Shown here: piece by piece, positions 12,001-18,096 of the stretch
Layout: each line of letters opens with the position of its first letter
Position numbering within the stretch: position 1 is the first letter of the stretch
DNA from: Temnopleurus reevesii
Taxonomy: Eukaryota; Echinodermata; Echinoidea; Temnopleuroida; Temnopleuridae
Direction: 5' to 3'
NCBI GenBank assembly: GCA_036244855.1
Contig: BQKZ01006286.1
Span: forward strand, 5,057-30,061
DNA length: 25,005 nucleotides
Translations under genes and position numbers: made by a program
Notes under the pieces: generated by a model
The model's input: the letters and a program-made list of their open reading frames with translations, nothing else
Database searches by the model: none
What the model was told of the DNA's origin: nothing

Positions 12001-15000
12001 TCAACCGTTTGTAAATTGGAAGTACTATTACGTCACGACTAATCTATTTAATTGATCATCAATCATTATATGCACCGTGCGGGATGCATCGGAGAGGGGC
12101 AAAGCACAGACATTCAATTACTTCATTCAATAGGGTTTAATTAACCCGTTGACTACTGAATTCTTTAATAACCATAGACTTTGTGTATGGACTACCCAGT
12201 TCCAGTAGTCAATTGGTTATGATGAACTGGTCGTAGTGAACAAACGGACAAATGTTACATTAAAAACAAACCAACAAATAACAAAGAACACATTGTTTCT
12301 TGCCTTTAAAGCAGATCTATACTCTCCATTCTGTTATATTTGTTTCTGAAATAAAAAAGAGCTTGAGCTTTCGATCCTAGCAGAATCTTAATCATAAGCG
12401 AAAGGCCGTGGAAATGAAGTGAGCAAACAAGTACATAGAAAAAGCGCTCCGTAAGCATATAAGCGCATAGGGACATTTCATGGTTATGTGTTATGCGCTA
12501 TATAAGAACTGAATATTATCATAATTATTATGATTATAGAAAACACAATTCAAAACGTTGGCTATAGACACAAAGATGTGATAATGCCCACATTACTAGA
12601 GAAGGGAAAACTTTGAAGGGAAACCAACCCCTGGATTTATCATGCACCCATCGGATGAAGACAAATCAGATGAGAACAAACTGTAAAAATTCGAGCTAGG
12701 AGGTGCCAAAGTAGAGGTTAAAAGGGCACCAGATTCGTCGATAGTGGTGTTAAATTTGAGCAAAATCCGAAAACCCGTTTCAAAAAGTTATGAGCGGCAG
12801 TGATCGTCGACTCTCTGGGAATTTGAAAATTCATAACTTTTGAACGGGTTGCCTGATTTTGCTCAAATTTTCACAGTTTGTTCATCTGACTTTTCTTCAT
12901 TAAAAATAGCACGATAATACCAGGGTTGGCTCCCCTTTAAGCAGTCTCGGGGCACCATACCAACTATCAAACTATTGAAGACAAGTTGACCAAATTATGG
13001 AAGAATAGCACAATTCCACGATAAATTCGGCAAATTTTAACAATTGTGTGGACAAATATGTTGCTCAGTGTTGTGTAGACTTTCTGCTCATTAAGAGTGC
13101 TCAAATTTAAGCTTGACATTTCGAATTGCGTTGTCTCCTCGCTTTCATTTTTCTACAAATTGGGTTCTTGACCAATATCGATTGACCAGACTGTGACATT
13201 GACCTTTGGCCATTCGGACAGTCAAAATGTTTTTTTTCCATCTGTCGTTCTTGACCACTAGAAATTAGCATAATTAGTGAACCACATGGGAGAAAAAGTA
13301 CAGTTCACGCCATGAAAACTAATACTTTTCAGCCAGTGACATGTGGAACCAACAGACATGACCAATGAGTTGTGACAAAGAACCAGTAACTCAGAGGGAA
13401 CCCCATCTTTGGAATTATTATGCTCTCAACGCATGAATAGATAAACAAAGCGTCAAAATATGAGGAAAATTATCCTGATTTTTCAAAGTCCTCGCCTCTC
13501 CATTCATTCATTTCCTCCTTTTTTTTAATATCAAAGTCAACAAATTCTTGGCTTTTCGCTTGAGTATTATATAGAAAAGCCTTCGCGCACCGTGGAAGGA
13601 GGGGAGGATTTTTTTTGGAGGGGGGGGGGGGGGGGGCAAGACTGCAGGTATTCTTTCTCTTGTCACGCTCTCGGGAGGAGTACAATTTAATCAGAGCGTC
13701 CCGAAACTTTTGCTATTGCCATTTTGCATTTCAGCCCTAGTGGGAGCTTAATCAGAGGCTTGTGCGTGCGGAATGTTATGTATAAGCCTTTTCTCTTTTT
13801 TTTTGTTGCTTGTCAGCTACTCGAAAGGGCGGGGGACCGTAAAATTCAAAATGATGGAACCGCCCCGGGTCTTCAAATACTGGGTGCACGGACGTAAAAC
13901 ATGCCTTGATCAATTCTTTTTGCTACATCATATTGAATACTTTCTAAATTTTGATGTTGGGCCATGTTTGGAAATGTTCTAGACAAAGTAAATTATAACT
14001 TTTCCAACAGTACATTTACAATATCTTCATTCATTTACAGCACGATACTGCAGGGGGGAATGCTTCCCTTTTTAACGTGTTTAAACTTTTTTGTGTGTGA
14101 TGGGGGGGGGGGGGGGGGAGAGTGGTCATCATCAGACAGAGTTCCTGAAATTACATTACCAGATTCGGAAAAAGGTTATGAACCTTACTATACATTTTGA
14201 GTTATAATGTTACAAATTATACACAGGCAAAACAATCAGGGGCTCCGTAACATAAAAGTGATATAATCAATTTTGCGATCAATCGCAAACGTTACTACAC
14301 GATTTCCCATAAACTTGCGATTTTTATCAGTCGTACGATTGATTGGAAATCTTTAAGTTCCGGGGCCAAGGGTGTTTCATATTCACGCCAGCTCGAAATG
14401 TACTCTAAATCTGTCATCACCTGAACATTGTAGGAACAGCATAAATATTTATTTCATCGGATTATTTGGTGTTGTATACAAAACACAATTTAATTTTTTT
14501 TAGAGAAATCCATTTGTTGAATTTTCGGCCGGTCTTCTTCGGAAGGATATATGTTGTTTTTAAGATTCAAAGTATATTATTTTCTACCCATGGCGTCAAT
14601 TTCCTTCAGCAAGAAATTCATCCACATTGTGCTGCACTCAACCCAGGTGAGGTGAATGCCGGGGTACCTGGCAGGAATATTTATTCCTTGAAATGCCAAG
14701 TGCGCCGCGGATGGCTGCCGGGCTAAAGCCAGGGTAATAATAATGTAAAGCGCATTGAGCACTCAGCAGAGTGGATACGTGCGCTATATAAATTACATCT
14801 ATTATTATTATTATATATTATTATTTATTTCGAGCTGGCGTGAACGTGAAACACCCTGTATATTCTGCCGATGTAAAGAAAAAAGATAATACCATCCGAA
14901 AAAATCTTCATTTTATTTCTCCAAACAGGTAAAGGGGAGGGGGAGGGGTGGTTGTGTATTAATCCACCGCCCCTCCCCGCGCGGTCACCGGCCTGTAAGA

Positions 15001-15944
15001 TGACATCCGAGACCTCATCTGTCACTAGAATACGGCTCTCTTCATTCGTACCTCTTTCATCCCGAATAAAGGAATGAAAAGAAGTGATCAATATTTGAAT
15101 CAGAGAAGGTATAATACAGCATTCGCATGCCTCCCTGCATCTAACTCAGACATATTGATTACAGGGGCAGTCGTAAAAAGGCCAGGCTGCCAAATACAAT
15201 ACATAACGGTGTTATGGTATACTGGGTCGGTGTTAAAATCACACGAATGAAACGGTTAGTGTTAAATCAACACCAGCCTAAAATCGTTGTGAGATAACAC
15301 GAAAACGTTACAATTGAACACCACTGTTTTATTTTCTTCACTACAACTGCCAGGCTCGGTTGCTTGTTGTAATCTGATTAAACTATATGGAGAGAAATAG
15401 AACGACAAACCGACAAAACTAAGCAGTGTATCTTCACTGCAAAATGGCCGGTGTTAAATCCAACTGGTGTTATTCGATATGGATACCAGAATGATTCTAG
15501 TGAAGCACCCATGGTGTTCATCAACACCAGCCAGGTATCCATATCGGATAACAGCAGTTGCATTTAACACCGCAGCTTCTGTGGTGTTCATGTATGGGCT
15601 CGAATCCAGGACCTTCCAGATCAAGCAACACTTAGCCGTCGGTTTTGTTACAACAAAATAGGACATTTTCTGACTCATATTTCTTTTAATAAATAATAGG
15701 TACCATCAGGGAGAAAAATCTCAACTCCCTGGTACCACTTTAGGACAACAACGTAACAAAAGAGACCAGAAGACAATAGTACCAGTGAATATGGTAACAT
15801 AATACGTTCGACAATATTAAACTCATCGAAAATATGCAAAATTGAGAGGATAGAAGTCTACTTACTCTGTGCGTTGCAAACTGATAACATCACTAGAATA
15901 ATCATCAACAAAATTGCAGTCCTATCCATAGTCTGAGAGCCCAT
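1..15944 (-). CDS. Laccase-type multicopper oxidase, 10 exons, 3' end outside the window
   Basis: This is a secreted copper oxidase that, by family, oxidises phenolic or similar substrates and reduces oxygen to water at a T2/T3 trinuclear copper cluster. The joined exons (15944-15866, 11028-10957, 9603-9395, 8796-8636, 6003-5895, 4439-4212, 3274-3120, 2322-2087, 1092-1031, 244-1) give 518 codons plus 1 nt with consistent phases at every junction. Visible parts, in order: a signal peptide (residues 1 to ~25); a Cys-rich laccase head (~52-90, including KACYDCPC); a first cupredoxin domain with HWHG at 144-147 and WHAH at 187-190 (trinuclear-site ligands H144, H146, H188, H190); a middle cupredoxin domain (~211-395); and the start of the linker into the third domain. 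The C-terminal domain with the T1 copper site would lie beyond position 1. Laccase-type assignment is secure; substrate and exact orthologue are not determined. No complete polypeptide can be judged from this window. Confidence 0.93.
245..1030. other. Intron 9, no gene recognised
   Basis: Unremarkable AT-rich sequence. The open frame on minus at 881-549 lacks splice signals and any recognisable domain, and is treated as chance. Confidence 0.55.
1031..1092 (-). CDS. Laccase exon 9: 62-nt small exon
   Basis: Found by phase: exon 8 leaves 1 nt and exon 10 starts at 0, so an exon of length 3n+2 was needed. A strong acceptor (TTTCTTTCACAG|AACC) and donor (CCG|GTAAAG) bound 62 nt that encode, with the split codon, [21 protein letters not shown]. 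The frame then continues into [10 protein letters not shown] of exon 10. It is too short for homology alone to identify it; splice sites and phase carry the call. Confidence 0.8.
1124..1365 (-). mobile_element. tRNA-derived SINE in intron 8, family 2
   Basis: On the minus strand the A box TGGCTCATTGGTAGA (1355-1341) and B box GGTTCAATCCC (1312-1302) are spaced as in tRNA genes. About 150 nt of body follow, then a tail (AATAAAAATTATTATTATT). The cloverleaf is not intact and the body continues well past a tRNA length, so this is a SINE, not a tRNA gene. Confidence 0.75.
1706..1869. mobile_element. Foldback MITE, 'GTTTCATAAAGC' family, copy 1
   Basis: The left end TTGTTTCATAAAGCCGTGAG is mirrored by ATATGAAACACAAC. 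The inner arms GGTGACCCTTTC and GAAAGGGTCAATAG also pair. It lies end to end with the next foldback element, so two insertions are juxtaposed. Confidence 0.68.
1878..2040. mobile_element. Foldback MITE, 'GGTTTCACCAAG' family, copy 1
   Basis: GGGGTTTCACCAAGCTACG at the left mirrors ACTTGGTGAAACACC at the right; internal GTTCTAGTGC and TGATCAAGAACC also pair. The right end is about 46 nt downstream of the exon 8 donor. A second copy lies at 17952-18096. Confidence 0.7.
2087..2322 (-). CDS. Laccase exon 8: end of cupredoxin domain 2
   Basis: 236 nt, acceptor CCCTTCAG|GTAT, donor CTGA|GTAAGT. It encodes [28 protein letters not shown], then a less conserved linker ending [10 protein letters not shown]. 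It starts by completing an Arg codon and leaves one base over. Exon 9 supplies the other two; joining straight to exon 10 would break the frame. Confidence 0.93.
2323..2826. other. Intron 7 interval, no further gene recognised
   Basis: Apart from the exon 8 acceptor tract (pyrimidine-rich on minus), I see no coding or repeat signal here that I can name. Confidence 0.5.
2827..2997. mobile_element. Foldback MITE, 'GTTTCATAAAGC' family, copy 2
   Basis: The left end has CTGTGCGTAGATCTATGCACGA; the right end has TCTACGCACAGCTTTATGAAACAG. The inner arms carry GATCTTTC versus GAAAGGATC. It resembles the element at 1706-1869. About 170 bp, within intron 7. Confidence 0.65.
3120..3274 (-). CDS. Laccase exon 7: core of cupredoxin domain 2
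   Basis: 155 nt, acceptor CTGCAG|GGC, donor AAAG|GTAAAT. It encodes [18 protein letters not shown], then [15 protein letters not shown] and FEPLEVD, a very conserved laccase stretch. It ends after two bases of an Arg codon that exon 8 completes. Confidence 0.94.
3393..3506 (-). pseudogene. Partial upstream duplicate of laccase exon 7
   Basis: It matches the 5' ~110 nt of exon 7 plus adjoining intron at an offset of 232 nt. It encodes [20 protein letters not shown], then a stop (TGA) where the true exon has TDGDD. The acceptor CAG of the true exon is CAT here, so it cannot be spliced in normally. The 3' part of exon 7 and its donor are missing. Confidence 0.88.
3791..3924. repeat. Palindromic element in intron 6
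   Basis: Inner arms ATGTCGCCGCAGGTGTATAAT and ATTATACAACTGCGGCGACAT; outer arms CGTGCGACAT and ATGTCGCACAAG. The loop is short (about 12 nt). Probably a small MITE; a transcribed hairpin would form in the pre-mRNA. Confidence 0.8.
3994..4163 (-). mobile_element. tRNA-derived SINE in intron 6, family 1
   Basis: On the minus strand a tRNA-like head carries an A box (TGGTGTAGTGG, 4150-4140) and a B box (GGTTCGAAGCT, 4106-4096). The body begins CATGGCGTCAATTTCCTTCAG and continues CTGCACTAAACCCAG and ACCGGCAGG. The same body occurs on plus at 14585, which shows this is one dispersed family. The tail is truncated. Confidence 0.75.
4212..4439 (-). CDS. Laccase exon 6: linker and start of cupredoxin domain 2
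   Basis: 228 nt (76 codons), phase 0 on both sides, acceptor ATCCAG|GTC and donor AAG|GTAAGA. It encodes [18 protein letters not shown], then [19 protein letters not shown] and REIYEVEK. The SDW-H and ILVNGKG patterns are typical of the second cupredoxin domain of animal laccases. Confidence 0.94.
4459..4684. mobile_element. Foldback MITE, 'CTGACTCACAC' family, next to exon 6
   Basis: The left end GGCTGACTCACACATTTGC is followed by CCTGCGTTGGCC; the right end has the mirrored GGCCGATGCAGG, then CTAAAAGAGAGCAATTTGTCAG. Internal GAGCACACAGTATACGC is shared with the copy at 20903. Its left end is about 20 nt from the exon 6 acceptor, so it may supply part of the branch-point region. Confidence 0.7.
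4685..5277. other. Intron 5 interval, no gene recognised
   Basis: AT-rich unique-looking sequence with short A runs near 5088 and a T run near 5253. Short open frames have no recognisable features and no splice-site support. Confidence 0.55.
5278..5869. mobile_element. Long foldback element, 'AAAGGGGAA…CCC' family, copy in intron 5
   Basis: About 590 bp with extended inverted arms. The left arm has GAAGGGGAAACCAACCC, then AAAATTTGAGCAAAATCGGA and TGACGTCATGTC. The right arm mirrors this with TGACATGACGTC, TCCGATTTTGCTCAAATTTT and TTCCCCTTTAAAG. No transposase ORF is visible, so it is a non-autonomous element. Related copies lie at 10467, 12609, 18566 and 23578. Confidence 0.75.
5895..6003 (-). 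CDS. Laccase exon 5 (complete): second copper-ligand motif (HFWHAH)
   Basis: 109 nt, acceptor CGAAG|GTAT, donor GAG|GTATGC. It encodes [18 protein letters not shown], then [19 protein letters not shown]188 and H190 are the expected second ligand pair of the trinuclear copper site. It completes the Arg codon split with exon 4 and ends in phase 0, as exon 6 requires. It is the only array member with the GLFGALIV strand and a donor, so it is the functional exon. Confidence 0.94.
6138..6205 (-). pseudogene. Partial exon 5 copy F
   Basis: Acceptor CTAAG|GCATAA, so Tyr is replaced by His and the GT following the AG is lost. The core [18 protein letters not shown] matches the true exon. It continues into ATC triplets (poly-His). 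The upstream flank nearly repeats that of copy A. Confidence 0.88.
6331..6395 (-). pseudogene. Partial exon 5 copy E
   Basis: Acceptor CTAAG|GTATAA. The motif is close to the true exon: [17 protein letters not shown], then Tyr in place of Asp. The upstream flank resembles that of copy B. Confidence 0.88.
6540..6607 (-). pseudogene. Partial exon 5 copy D, with stop codon
   Basis: The most decayed copy. The exon frame begins G|TAT TAA, a stop at the second full codon. Further on it reads [13 protein letters not shown], so the Trp and the TG of HTG are altered. The acceptor AG is still present. Confidence 0.88.
6733..6799 (-). pseudogene. Partial exon 5 copy C
   Basis: Acceptor CTAAG|GTATAA. 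The motif reads [18 protein letters not shown], with Trp replaced by Leu as in copy A. The spacing to copy D (192 nt) is a multiple of three. Confidence 0.88.
6889..6955 (-). pseudogene. Partial exon 5 copy B
   Basis: Acceptor CTAAG|GTATAA. The motif reads [18 protein letters not shown]: His to Arg in DHPG and Phe to Cys. It is 156 nt from copy C, a multiple of three, so the frame stays open through to copies C and D. Its upstream flank resembles that of copy E. Confidence 0.88.
7067..7134 (-). pseudogene. Partial exon 5 copy A
   Basis: Intact acceptor CTAAG|GTATAA. The motif reads [17 protein letters not shown], so Trp before the ligand pair is Leu but HxH is kept. It runs into GAT triplets; a stop (TAA overlapping the next acceptor) follows if unspliced. 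The upstream flank is close to that of copy F. Confidence 0.88.
7275..8044. other. Intron 4 interval, no gene recognised
   Basis: Between the exon array and the foldback element I see a poly-T run near 7383, a poly-T run near 7486, and an uninterrupted G run at about 7537-7553 that is prone to sequencing or assembly error. Short open frames here have no recognisable domains. Confidence 0.6.
8045..8217. mobile_element. Foldback MITE-like element, 'GGGTGTTTCTCAAAA' ends
   Basis: The left end GGGTGTTTCTCAAAAGTTGC is mirrored by TTGATTTTGAGCAACACTCCC. The element also holds repeated TTGCAATTGATCG on the left arm and a degenerate counterpart on the right. About 173 bp, no ORF, inside intron 4. 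Confidence 0.65.
8262..8430. mobile_element. Diverged fragment of the 'CTGACTCACAC' foldback family
   Basis: The left end, CTGACTAACACATTTGTGTTT, resembles the elements at 4459, 20903 and 23207. Internal GAGCGTCC and TTTCTGCGTCCACGCAACG are reminiscent of the same family. A clear right terminal repeat was not found, so it is probably truncated. Confidence 0.45.
8510..8622. repeat. Poly-A and GGGGA-rich simple sequence in intron 4
   Basis: A short A-run at 8519-8530 is followed by GGGGAA/GGGGAG purine repeats on plus. On the transcribed strand this is a pyrimidine-rich tract starting about 14 nt after the exon 4 donor. Confidence 0.75.
8636..8796 (-). CDS. Laccase exon 4: first copper-ligand motif (HWHG)
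   Basis: The 161-nt exon runs from the acceptor ATTGCAG|GTC to the donor CAG|GTGAGT. It encodes VCEGDEVIV, then ITIHWHG (residues 141-147), YMDGV and ITQCPI, all signatures of the first cupredoxin domain of laccases. H144 and H146 are expected trinuclear-site ligands. The more usual Pro in 'YMDGVP' is Phe here. The exon ends after two bases of an Arg codon, which exon 5 completes. Confidence 0.95.
8808..8950. mobile_element. Palindromic MITE-like element, 'GCCCCGGTCACAT' family, copy 1
   Basis: The left end AAAGCCCCGGTCACAT is mirrored by ATGTGACTGGGACATTAA at the right, with arms such as AACACGATT and the inner AGTCGTATTGAATC. It resembles the copies at 11230, 11367, 18363 and 23053 but is more diverged. 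Its left end is only about 11 nt from the exon 4 acceptor, so the region just upstream of that splice site is partly transposon-derived. Confidence 0.7.
8990..9056. repeat. (ATC)n microsatellite in intron 3
   Basis: Imperfect ATC/ACC triplet run, about 65 nt, separate from the CAC/CAT tract. It lies between that tract and a palindromic element. Confidence 0.85.
9147..9352. repeat. (CAC/CAT)n compound microsatellite in intron 3
   Basis: This is a run of CAC and CAT triplets with few interruptions. It reads as poly-His on plus and as Asp/Gly-rich or Met/Val-rich on minus. It begins about 43 nt downstream of the exon 3 donor in the transcribed direction. The long open frames here result from stop-free triplets and are not genes. 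Confidence 0.9.
9395..9603 (-). CDS. Laccase exon 3: Cys-rich head and start of cupredoxin domain 1
   Basis: The 209-nt exon starts at an AG acceptor (GGCAG|CCC) in phase 1. It encodes the conserved laccase head: HPCLRDC, then KACYDCPC and a further run of Cys residues, then [21 protein letters not shown]. Family alignment requires the next residues to be VCEGDEV, which begin exactly at exon 4. The exon must therefore stop after the GAG at 9397-9395, where the next two bases are GC, not GT. This is a probable GC-AG intron. Reading through into the intron would instead add an Asp/Gly-rich tail from the microsatellite. Confidence 0.9.
9604..10466. other. Intron 2 interval, no gene recognised
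   Basis: AT-rich sequence without a repeat I can name. The minus-strand open frame at 10099-9908 has no supporting feature. Confidence 0.5.
10467..10940. mobile_element. Long foldback element, 'AAAGGGGAA…CCC' family, in intron 2
   Basis: The left end TTAAAGGGGAAGCAATCCC is mirrored by GGGTTGGTTTCCCTTTAA. The right arm shares GAGTGAATGAGGAGTTGTTC, CATGACGTCACATATTC and TCCGATTTTGCTCATATTTTC with the 5278-5869 copy. The left arm is shorter, so it is an internally deleted derivative. Confidence 0.75.
10957..11028 (-). CDS. Laccase exon 2: start of the mature protein
   Basis: This 72-nt exon has a T-rich acceptor (…TTTCCAG|ATCC) and a donor G|GTAAGC. It enters with 2 nt to complete exon 1's codon and leaves in phase 1. 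The product has one Cys and a Pro/Asn-rich linker ([18 protein letters not shown]). It is poorly conserved in family terms; the call rests on exact phase agreement on both sides and on both splice sites. The donor lies about 17 nt from the end of the foldback element at 10467-10940. Confidence 0.75.
11035..11090. repeat. (TTTA)n simple repeat in intron 1
   Basis: TTATTTATTTATCTATTTATT and similar, next to the exon 2 acceptor on its intron side. Confidence 0.7.
11230..11366. mobile_element. Palindromic MITE, 'GCCCCGGTCACAT' family, diverged copy
   Basis: TTAAAGGCCCGGGTCACA at the left and TCGGGGCTTATATGTGACTGT at the right; inner AACACGACTCTTTGTTCAG pairs with AGAACAAGTAGTCGTGTT. It abuts the next copy at 11367. 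Confidence 0.65.
11367..11500. mobile_element. Palindromic MITE, 'GCCCCGGTCACAT' family, well-preserved copy
   Basis: Nearly perfect inverted arms of about 55 nt: AAGCCCCGGTCGCATAGGAC … GTCCTATGTGACCGGGCTTTA. Inner arms CAACACGATTCACCCTGACT and AGTCAGGGTGAATCGTGTTG. The short loop holds GAGGCAGTTAACTGTGAATT. Closely similar to 18363-18500. Confidence 0.85.
11501..12608. other. Intron 1 interval with a possible SINE tail
   Basis: It holds an AACCA-type short repeat (about 11752-11770), a C run followed by an A run (11775-11796), and at 12495-12536 GCGCTATATAAGAACTGAAT followed by AT-rich triplets, which resembles the 3' tail of the SINE family seen at 14585 and 19655. No gene was recognised. 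Confidence 0.5.
12609..12940. mobile_element. Long foldback element, 'AAAGGGGAA…CCC' family, in intron 1
   Basis: CTTTGAAGGGAAACCAACCC at the left mirrors AGGGTTGGCTCCCCTTTAA at the right; GAGCAAAATCCGAAAACCCG and GGGTTGCCTGATTTTGCTC pair inside. A short segment (about 12725-12755: CACCAGATTCGTCGATAGTG) also occurs near 18168, outside this family. Confidence 0.75.
12941..14367. other. Intron 1 interval, no gene recognised
   Basis: It contains a probable fragment of the long foldback family near 13390-13500 (GAATTATTATGCTCTCA, ACAAAGCGTCAAAATATGAG) and three homopolymer runs: T near 13608, G at 13620-13636 and G near 14102-14118. The open frames overlapping the G runs are artefacts of simple sequence. 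Confidence 0.5.
14369..14857. mobile_element. Foldback element carrying a nested SINE
   Basis: The ends GGGTGTTTCATATTCACGCC plus AGCTCGAAAT and ATTTCGAGCT plus GGCGTGAACGTGAAACACCC are inverted repeats of about 30 nt, 490 bp apart. The SINE at 14585-14822 sits between them, ending just before the right arm. Confidence 0.7.
14585..14822 (+). mobile_element. SINE family 1, 5'-truncated copy
   Basis: It begins within the body shared with the minus-strand SINE at 3994-4163 (CCATGGCGTCAATTTCCTTC, CACTCAACCCAGGTGAGGTG). It continues through GGGGTACCTGGCAGG, GCTAAAGCCAGGGTAATAAT, CACTCAGCAGAGTGGATACG and GCGCTATATAAATTACATCT to an ATT triplet tail. The tRNA head is missing. Confidence 0.78.
14858..15448. 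other. Intron 1 interval, no gene recognised
   Basis: Apart from a G-rich run near 14934-14950 and a few GGTGTT/AACACC motifs from 15227 onward, I see nothing I can name. Confidence 0.45.
15449..15572. repeat. Palindrome rich in GGTGTT/AACACC motifs
   Basis: The left arm (15449-15487) includes CGGTGTTAAATCCAACTGGT and ATATGGATACC; the right arm (15534-15572) includes GGTATCCATATCGGATAAC and GCATTTAACACCG. The loop itself holds GGTGTTCATCAACACC. A possible degenerate tRNA-like B box (GGATTCGAGCCC on minus, 15607-15596) lies just beyond, so a SINE remnant is possible. Confidence 0.7.
15866..15944 (-). CDS. Laccase exon 1: start codon and signal peptide
   Basis: The ATG at 15944-15942 opens 26 codons: a short polar start, a hydrophobic core ([13 protein letters not shown]) and a likely signal-peptidase site near CNA/Q. 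A second in-frame Met at residue 6 could also initiate and would keep the hydrophobic core. The exon ends in phase 1 at a strong donor (A|GTAAGT) and joins in frame to exon 2. The same ending (NAQ plus a phase-1 GTAAGT donor) occurs in the plus-strand exon at 19317-19389. Confidence 0.85.
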
Positions 15945-15968
15945 ATTTGACGATTGACGGTATCAGAG
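15945..15968 (-). other. Probable 5' UTR of the laccase gene, possibly just after a 5' UTR intron
   Basis: On the minus strand the 24 nt before the ATG are preceded by a pyrimidine-rich stretch ending in CTGCAG, which would be a good 3' splice site at 15970-15969. A 5' untranslated exon may therefore lie further upstream (higher coordinates). I could not place it or a TATA box with confidence. Confidence 0.3.
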
Positions 15969-16771
15969 CTGCAGATAGTAGAAAAATGTAAGTGAGCACA
16001 GGGCCTAAATAGTCAAGCGCTCGATTGCTCACCGAACTCGAAATGTGTGAAGTGGCGGTCTGAACACGGACCTAGGGCGATTGGCCATCGACGAAATTTT
16101 AACGTTTGGGGATTTACCGTCATCATTATCATATCTGGTTATTCGTTTAGCCAACATTTAGAGCATCCATGTCCTGTTTGCTCTGTTCAGGTTATTATTG
16201 GGATAAGATTAATAATGATAATGATATATAGTGATATCATCAAGCAGAGTCAATTTCATGGGGAAGGGGGGGGGGGTGGCTGGGCGACCAAAAAAACAAC
16301 ACTGGGGACTTTAGCGAATTCACTGAATTTCAGAACTTTTCACACGTTGGTGAGTAGTTGTTTTCACCTTTTGACACATTATCTATACAAGTCTATAGGC
16401 ATTCTACTAAGGCAAAATAAAACCCAGACAAAATTTCAGCTTATAAAGGGATGCGTCCTCATTCCCTCCCCCCAGAAAAAAAAACATGATTACTCTTGTG
16501 GTGATGCAACTATACATTTCAAACTCATATCTCTCTTGTCAGTTGTCCGATTTTCCTCCGACAGTTTTAGTTCTGCTGGTCCAACTTTTTGAGAACCCGT
16601 TGAAAAGAATATTGATTCCATAGGACTAACCCTTGAGAGTAACATTAATCCGAAAATAAAGCACACAGAATACTAGAACTTAAATTAATGACACACACAG
16701 ATTACATTTATATTGCTCAAGTGTGAATAATTAGATTGCCATTATACGATGTTTATTGAAAAATAATTAAT
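15969..16771. other. Upstream of the laccase gene, no gene recognised
   Basis: This should include the promoter of the minus-strand laccase. I cannot point to a TATA box or initiator with confidence. A plus-strand open frame (16047-16592) runs through a G run at 16266-16276 and has no recognisable domain. Confidence 0.4.
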
Positions 16772-17548
16772 AGAGCGTAGCCGCTCTCGAAACAGTTTAT
16801 GTTTTTTTGTTAACCAAAGCATTTTCAAATATTTCAACACTTTTCATCAATAGATTTCACATCATTTTTATTTTTACGGCTTAAAGCCCAAGTATTGTTT
16901 TGGTAAAGATGAAGAAATGTGAATTTTGGGGATGTTTATCATGATATGCAATTCTTATACACATTTTGAGACCATAGTATATTTTTTTACGAACTGAATT
17001 TGAATTTGACCGTTAAATCATATTTAGCGCCCTCTCTTGGTTATAACATTATTTTGCTTGTTATCGGGCATATACAAAGTCAATTCCGAGATTTGACAAT
17101 AGAATGATATAGAGATATACACAACAATTAAATTCAGACATTTTCATCCAATTCTGAGCATGGGAAATTGTCCTTTATCAAGAAAGAAAATAATATAGAA
17201 TTAGTGTCGTGAAGCACGACACTAAAAATAATTGCACATTTTAGGTTATAGCTATTCCCAAACTCGTTCATTTTTCGCATAATCTTTTGTGCAATATGTT
17301 TATGATACTATATTTTATTTCATATAGATTTGAAGAGAAAATCTGGCGATAAAAATATTCGCTTTTACCAAAACTTTACTTGGGCTTTAACTTTGTGTTA
17401 CGATGAAGCATAAACAAATCAATACATTGACGCGAATATCATATCAATTTTTACATAGATTATATTGAGTGCCTCTCTTTCACAGCACTCTATTTAAATT
17501 TTAATACATTATATTCATTTTGGAAAAAAACTGTTTCGAGAATGATGA
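16772..17548. repeat. Large imperfect inverted-repeat region with central hairpin
   Basis: The outer arms CTCGAAACAGTTT (16785-16797) and AAACTGTTTCGAG (17528-17540) are exact inverted repeats. Inner arms AAAGCCCAAGTATTGTTTTG (from 16883) and CAAAACTTTACTTGGGCTTT (to 17388) nearly match. Near the middle a perfect 11-bp stem, TTAGTGTCGTG-AAG-CACGACACTAA (17201-17225), stands out. It is probably an old foldback element of about 770 bp. Confidence 0.55.
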
Positions 17549-17780
17549 AGCGGGTATATTTTATCATTTAACATGCAATTCGAAACGAACTAATACAAAT
17601 GATTGAATGTTGAATTTCCGGAAATTCATGAACATGGAACCGGAAAACGGATCAAAGTCTAAAGCTCATCAACTGAAGTCCTTCTTTGATTAAGAGCACT
17701 CCCTTGCAACAGTACACTAATTTCTATTGAATGTAAATATTGACTGTAAAATAGTACTACTGTTGTATATGACGCACAAT

Positions 17781-17936
17781 AGGGACCTTTAGCATGTACA
17801 AGACGGTATGGCTGATCACAACGTTAGCTCTAAGGTCCGTTCCAGAAGGGTGCACCAACACAACACTACTTCTTGAATGGACCTTAGAGCTAACGTTGTG
17901 ATCGGCACTACCGTCTTGTACATGCTAAAGGTCCCT
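17781..17936. mobile_element. Palindromic MITE with long near-perfect arms
   Basis: Arms of about 65 nt: AGGGACCTTTAGCATGTACA … TGTACATGCTAAAGGTCCCT, with inner ATCACAACGTTAGCTCTAAG and GAGCTAACGTTGTGATC. The loop is about 25 nt. High arm identity suggests a fairly recent insertion or ongoing homogenisation. Confidence 0.82.
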
Positions 17937-17951
17937 AATATACATCCTCGA

Positions 17952-18096
17952 CGGTGTTTCACCAAGATAAGAAAGACTTTACGCACGACTTTACGTGCGC
18001 AATGGTTCACATTATTACGCACATTCAGCGCAAGAACTGATATCAGTCGAACGTAAAGTCGTGCGCAACTTTAAAAACGATTTGGTGAAACACCGC
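17952..18096. mobile_element. Foldback MITE, 'GGTTTCACCAAG' family, copy 2
   Basis: CGGTGTTTCACCAAG at the left mirrors TTTGGTGAAACACCG at the right; inner GACTTTACGCACGACTTTACG pairs with CGTAAAGTCGTGCGCAAC. Same family as 1878-2040. Confidence 0.75.

Noticed and set aside
16047..16592. 181-codon plus-strand open frame, the longest in the window
   Set aside because: No recognisable domain, low-complexity stretches (Ile-rich, a G-run), and it sits in the upstream region of the laccase. Probably chance.
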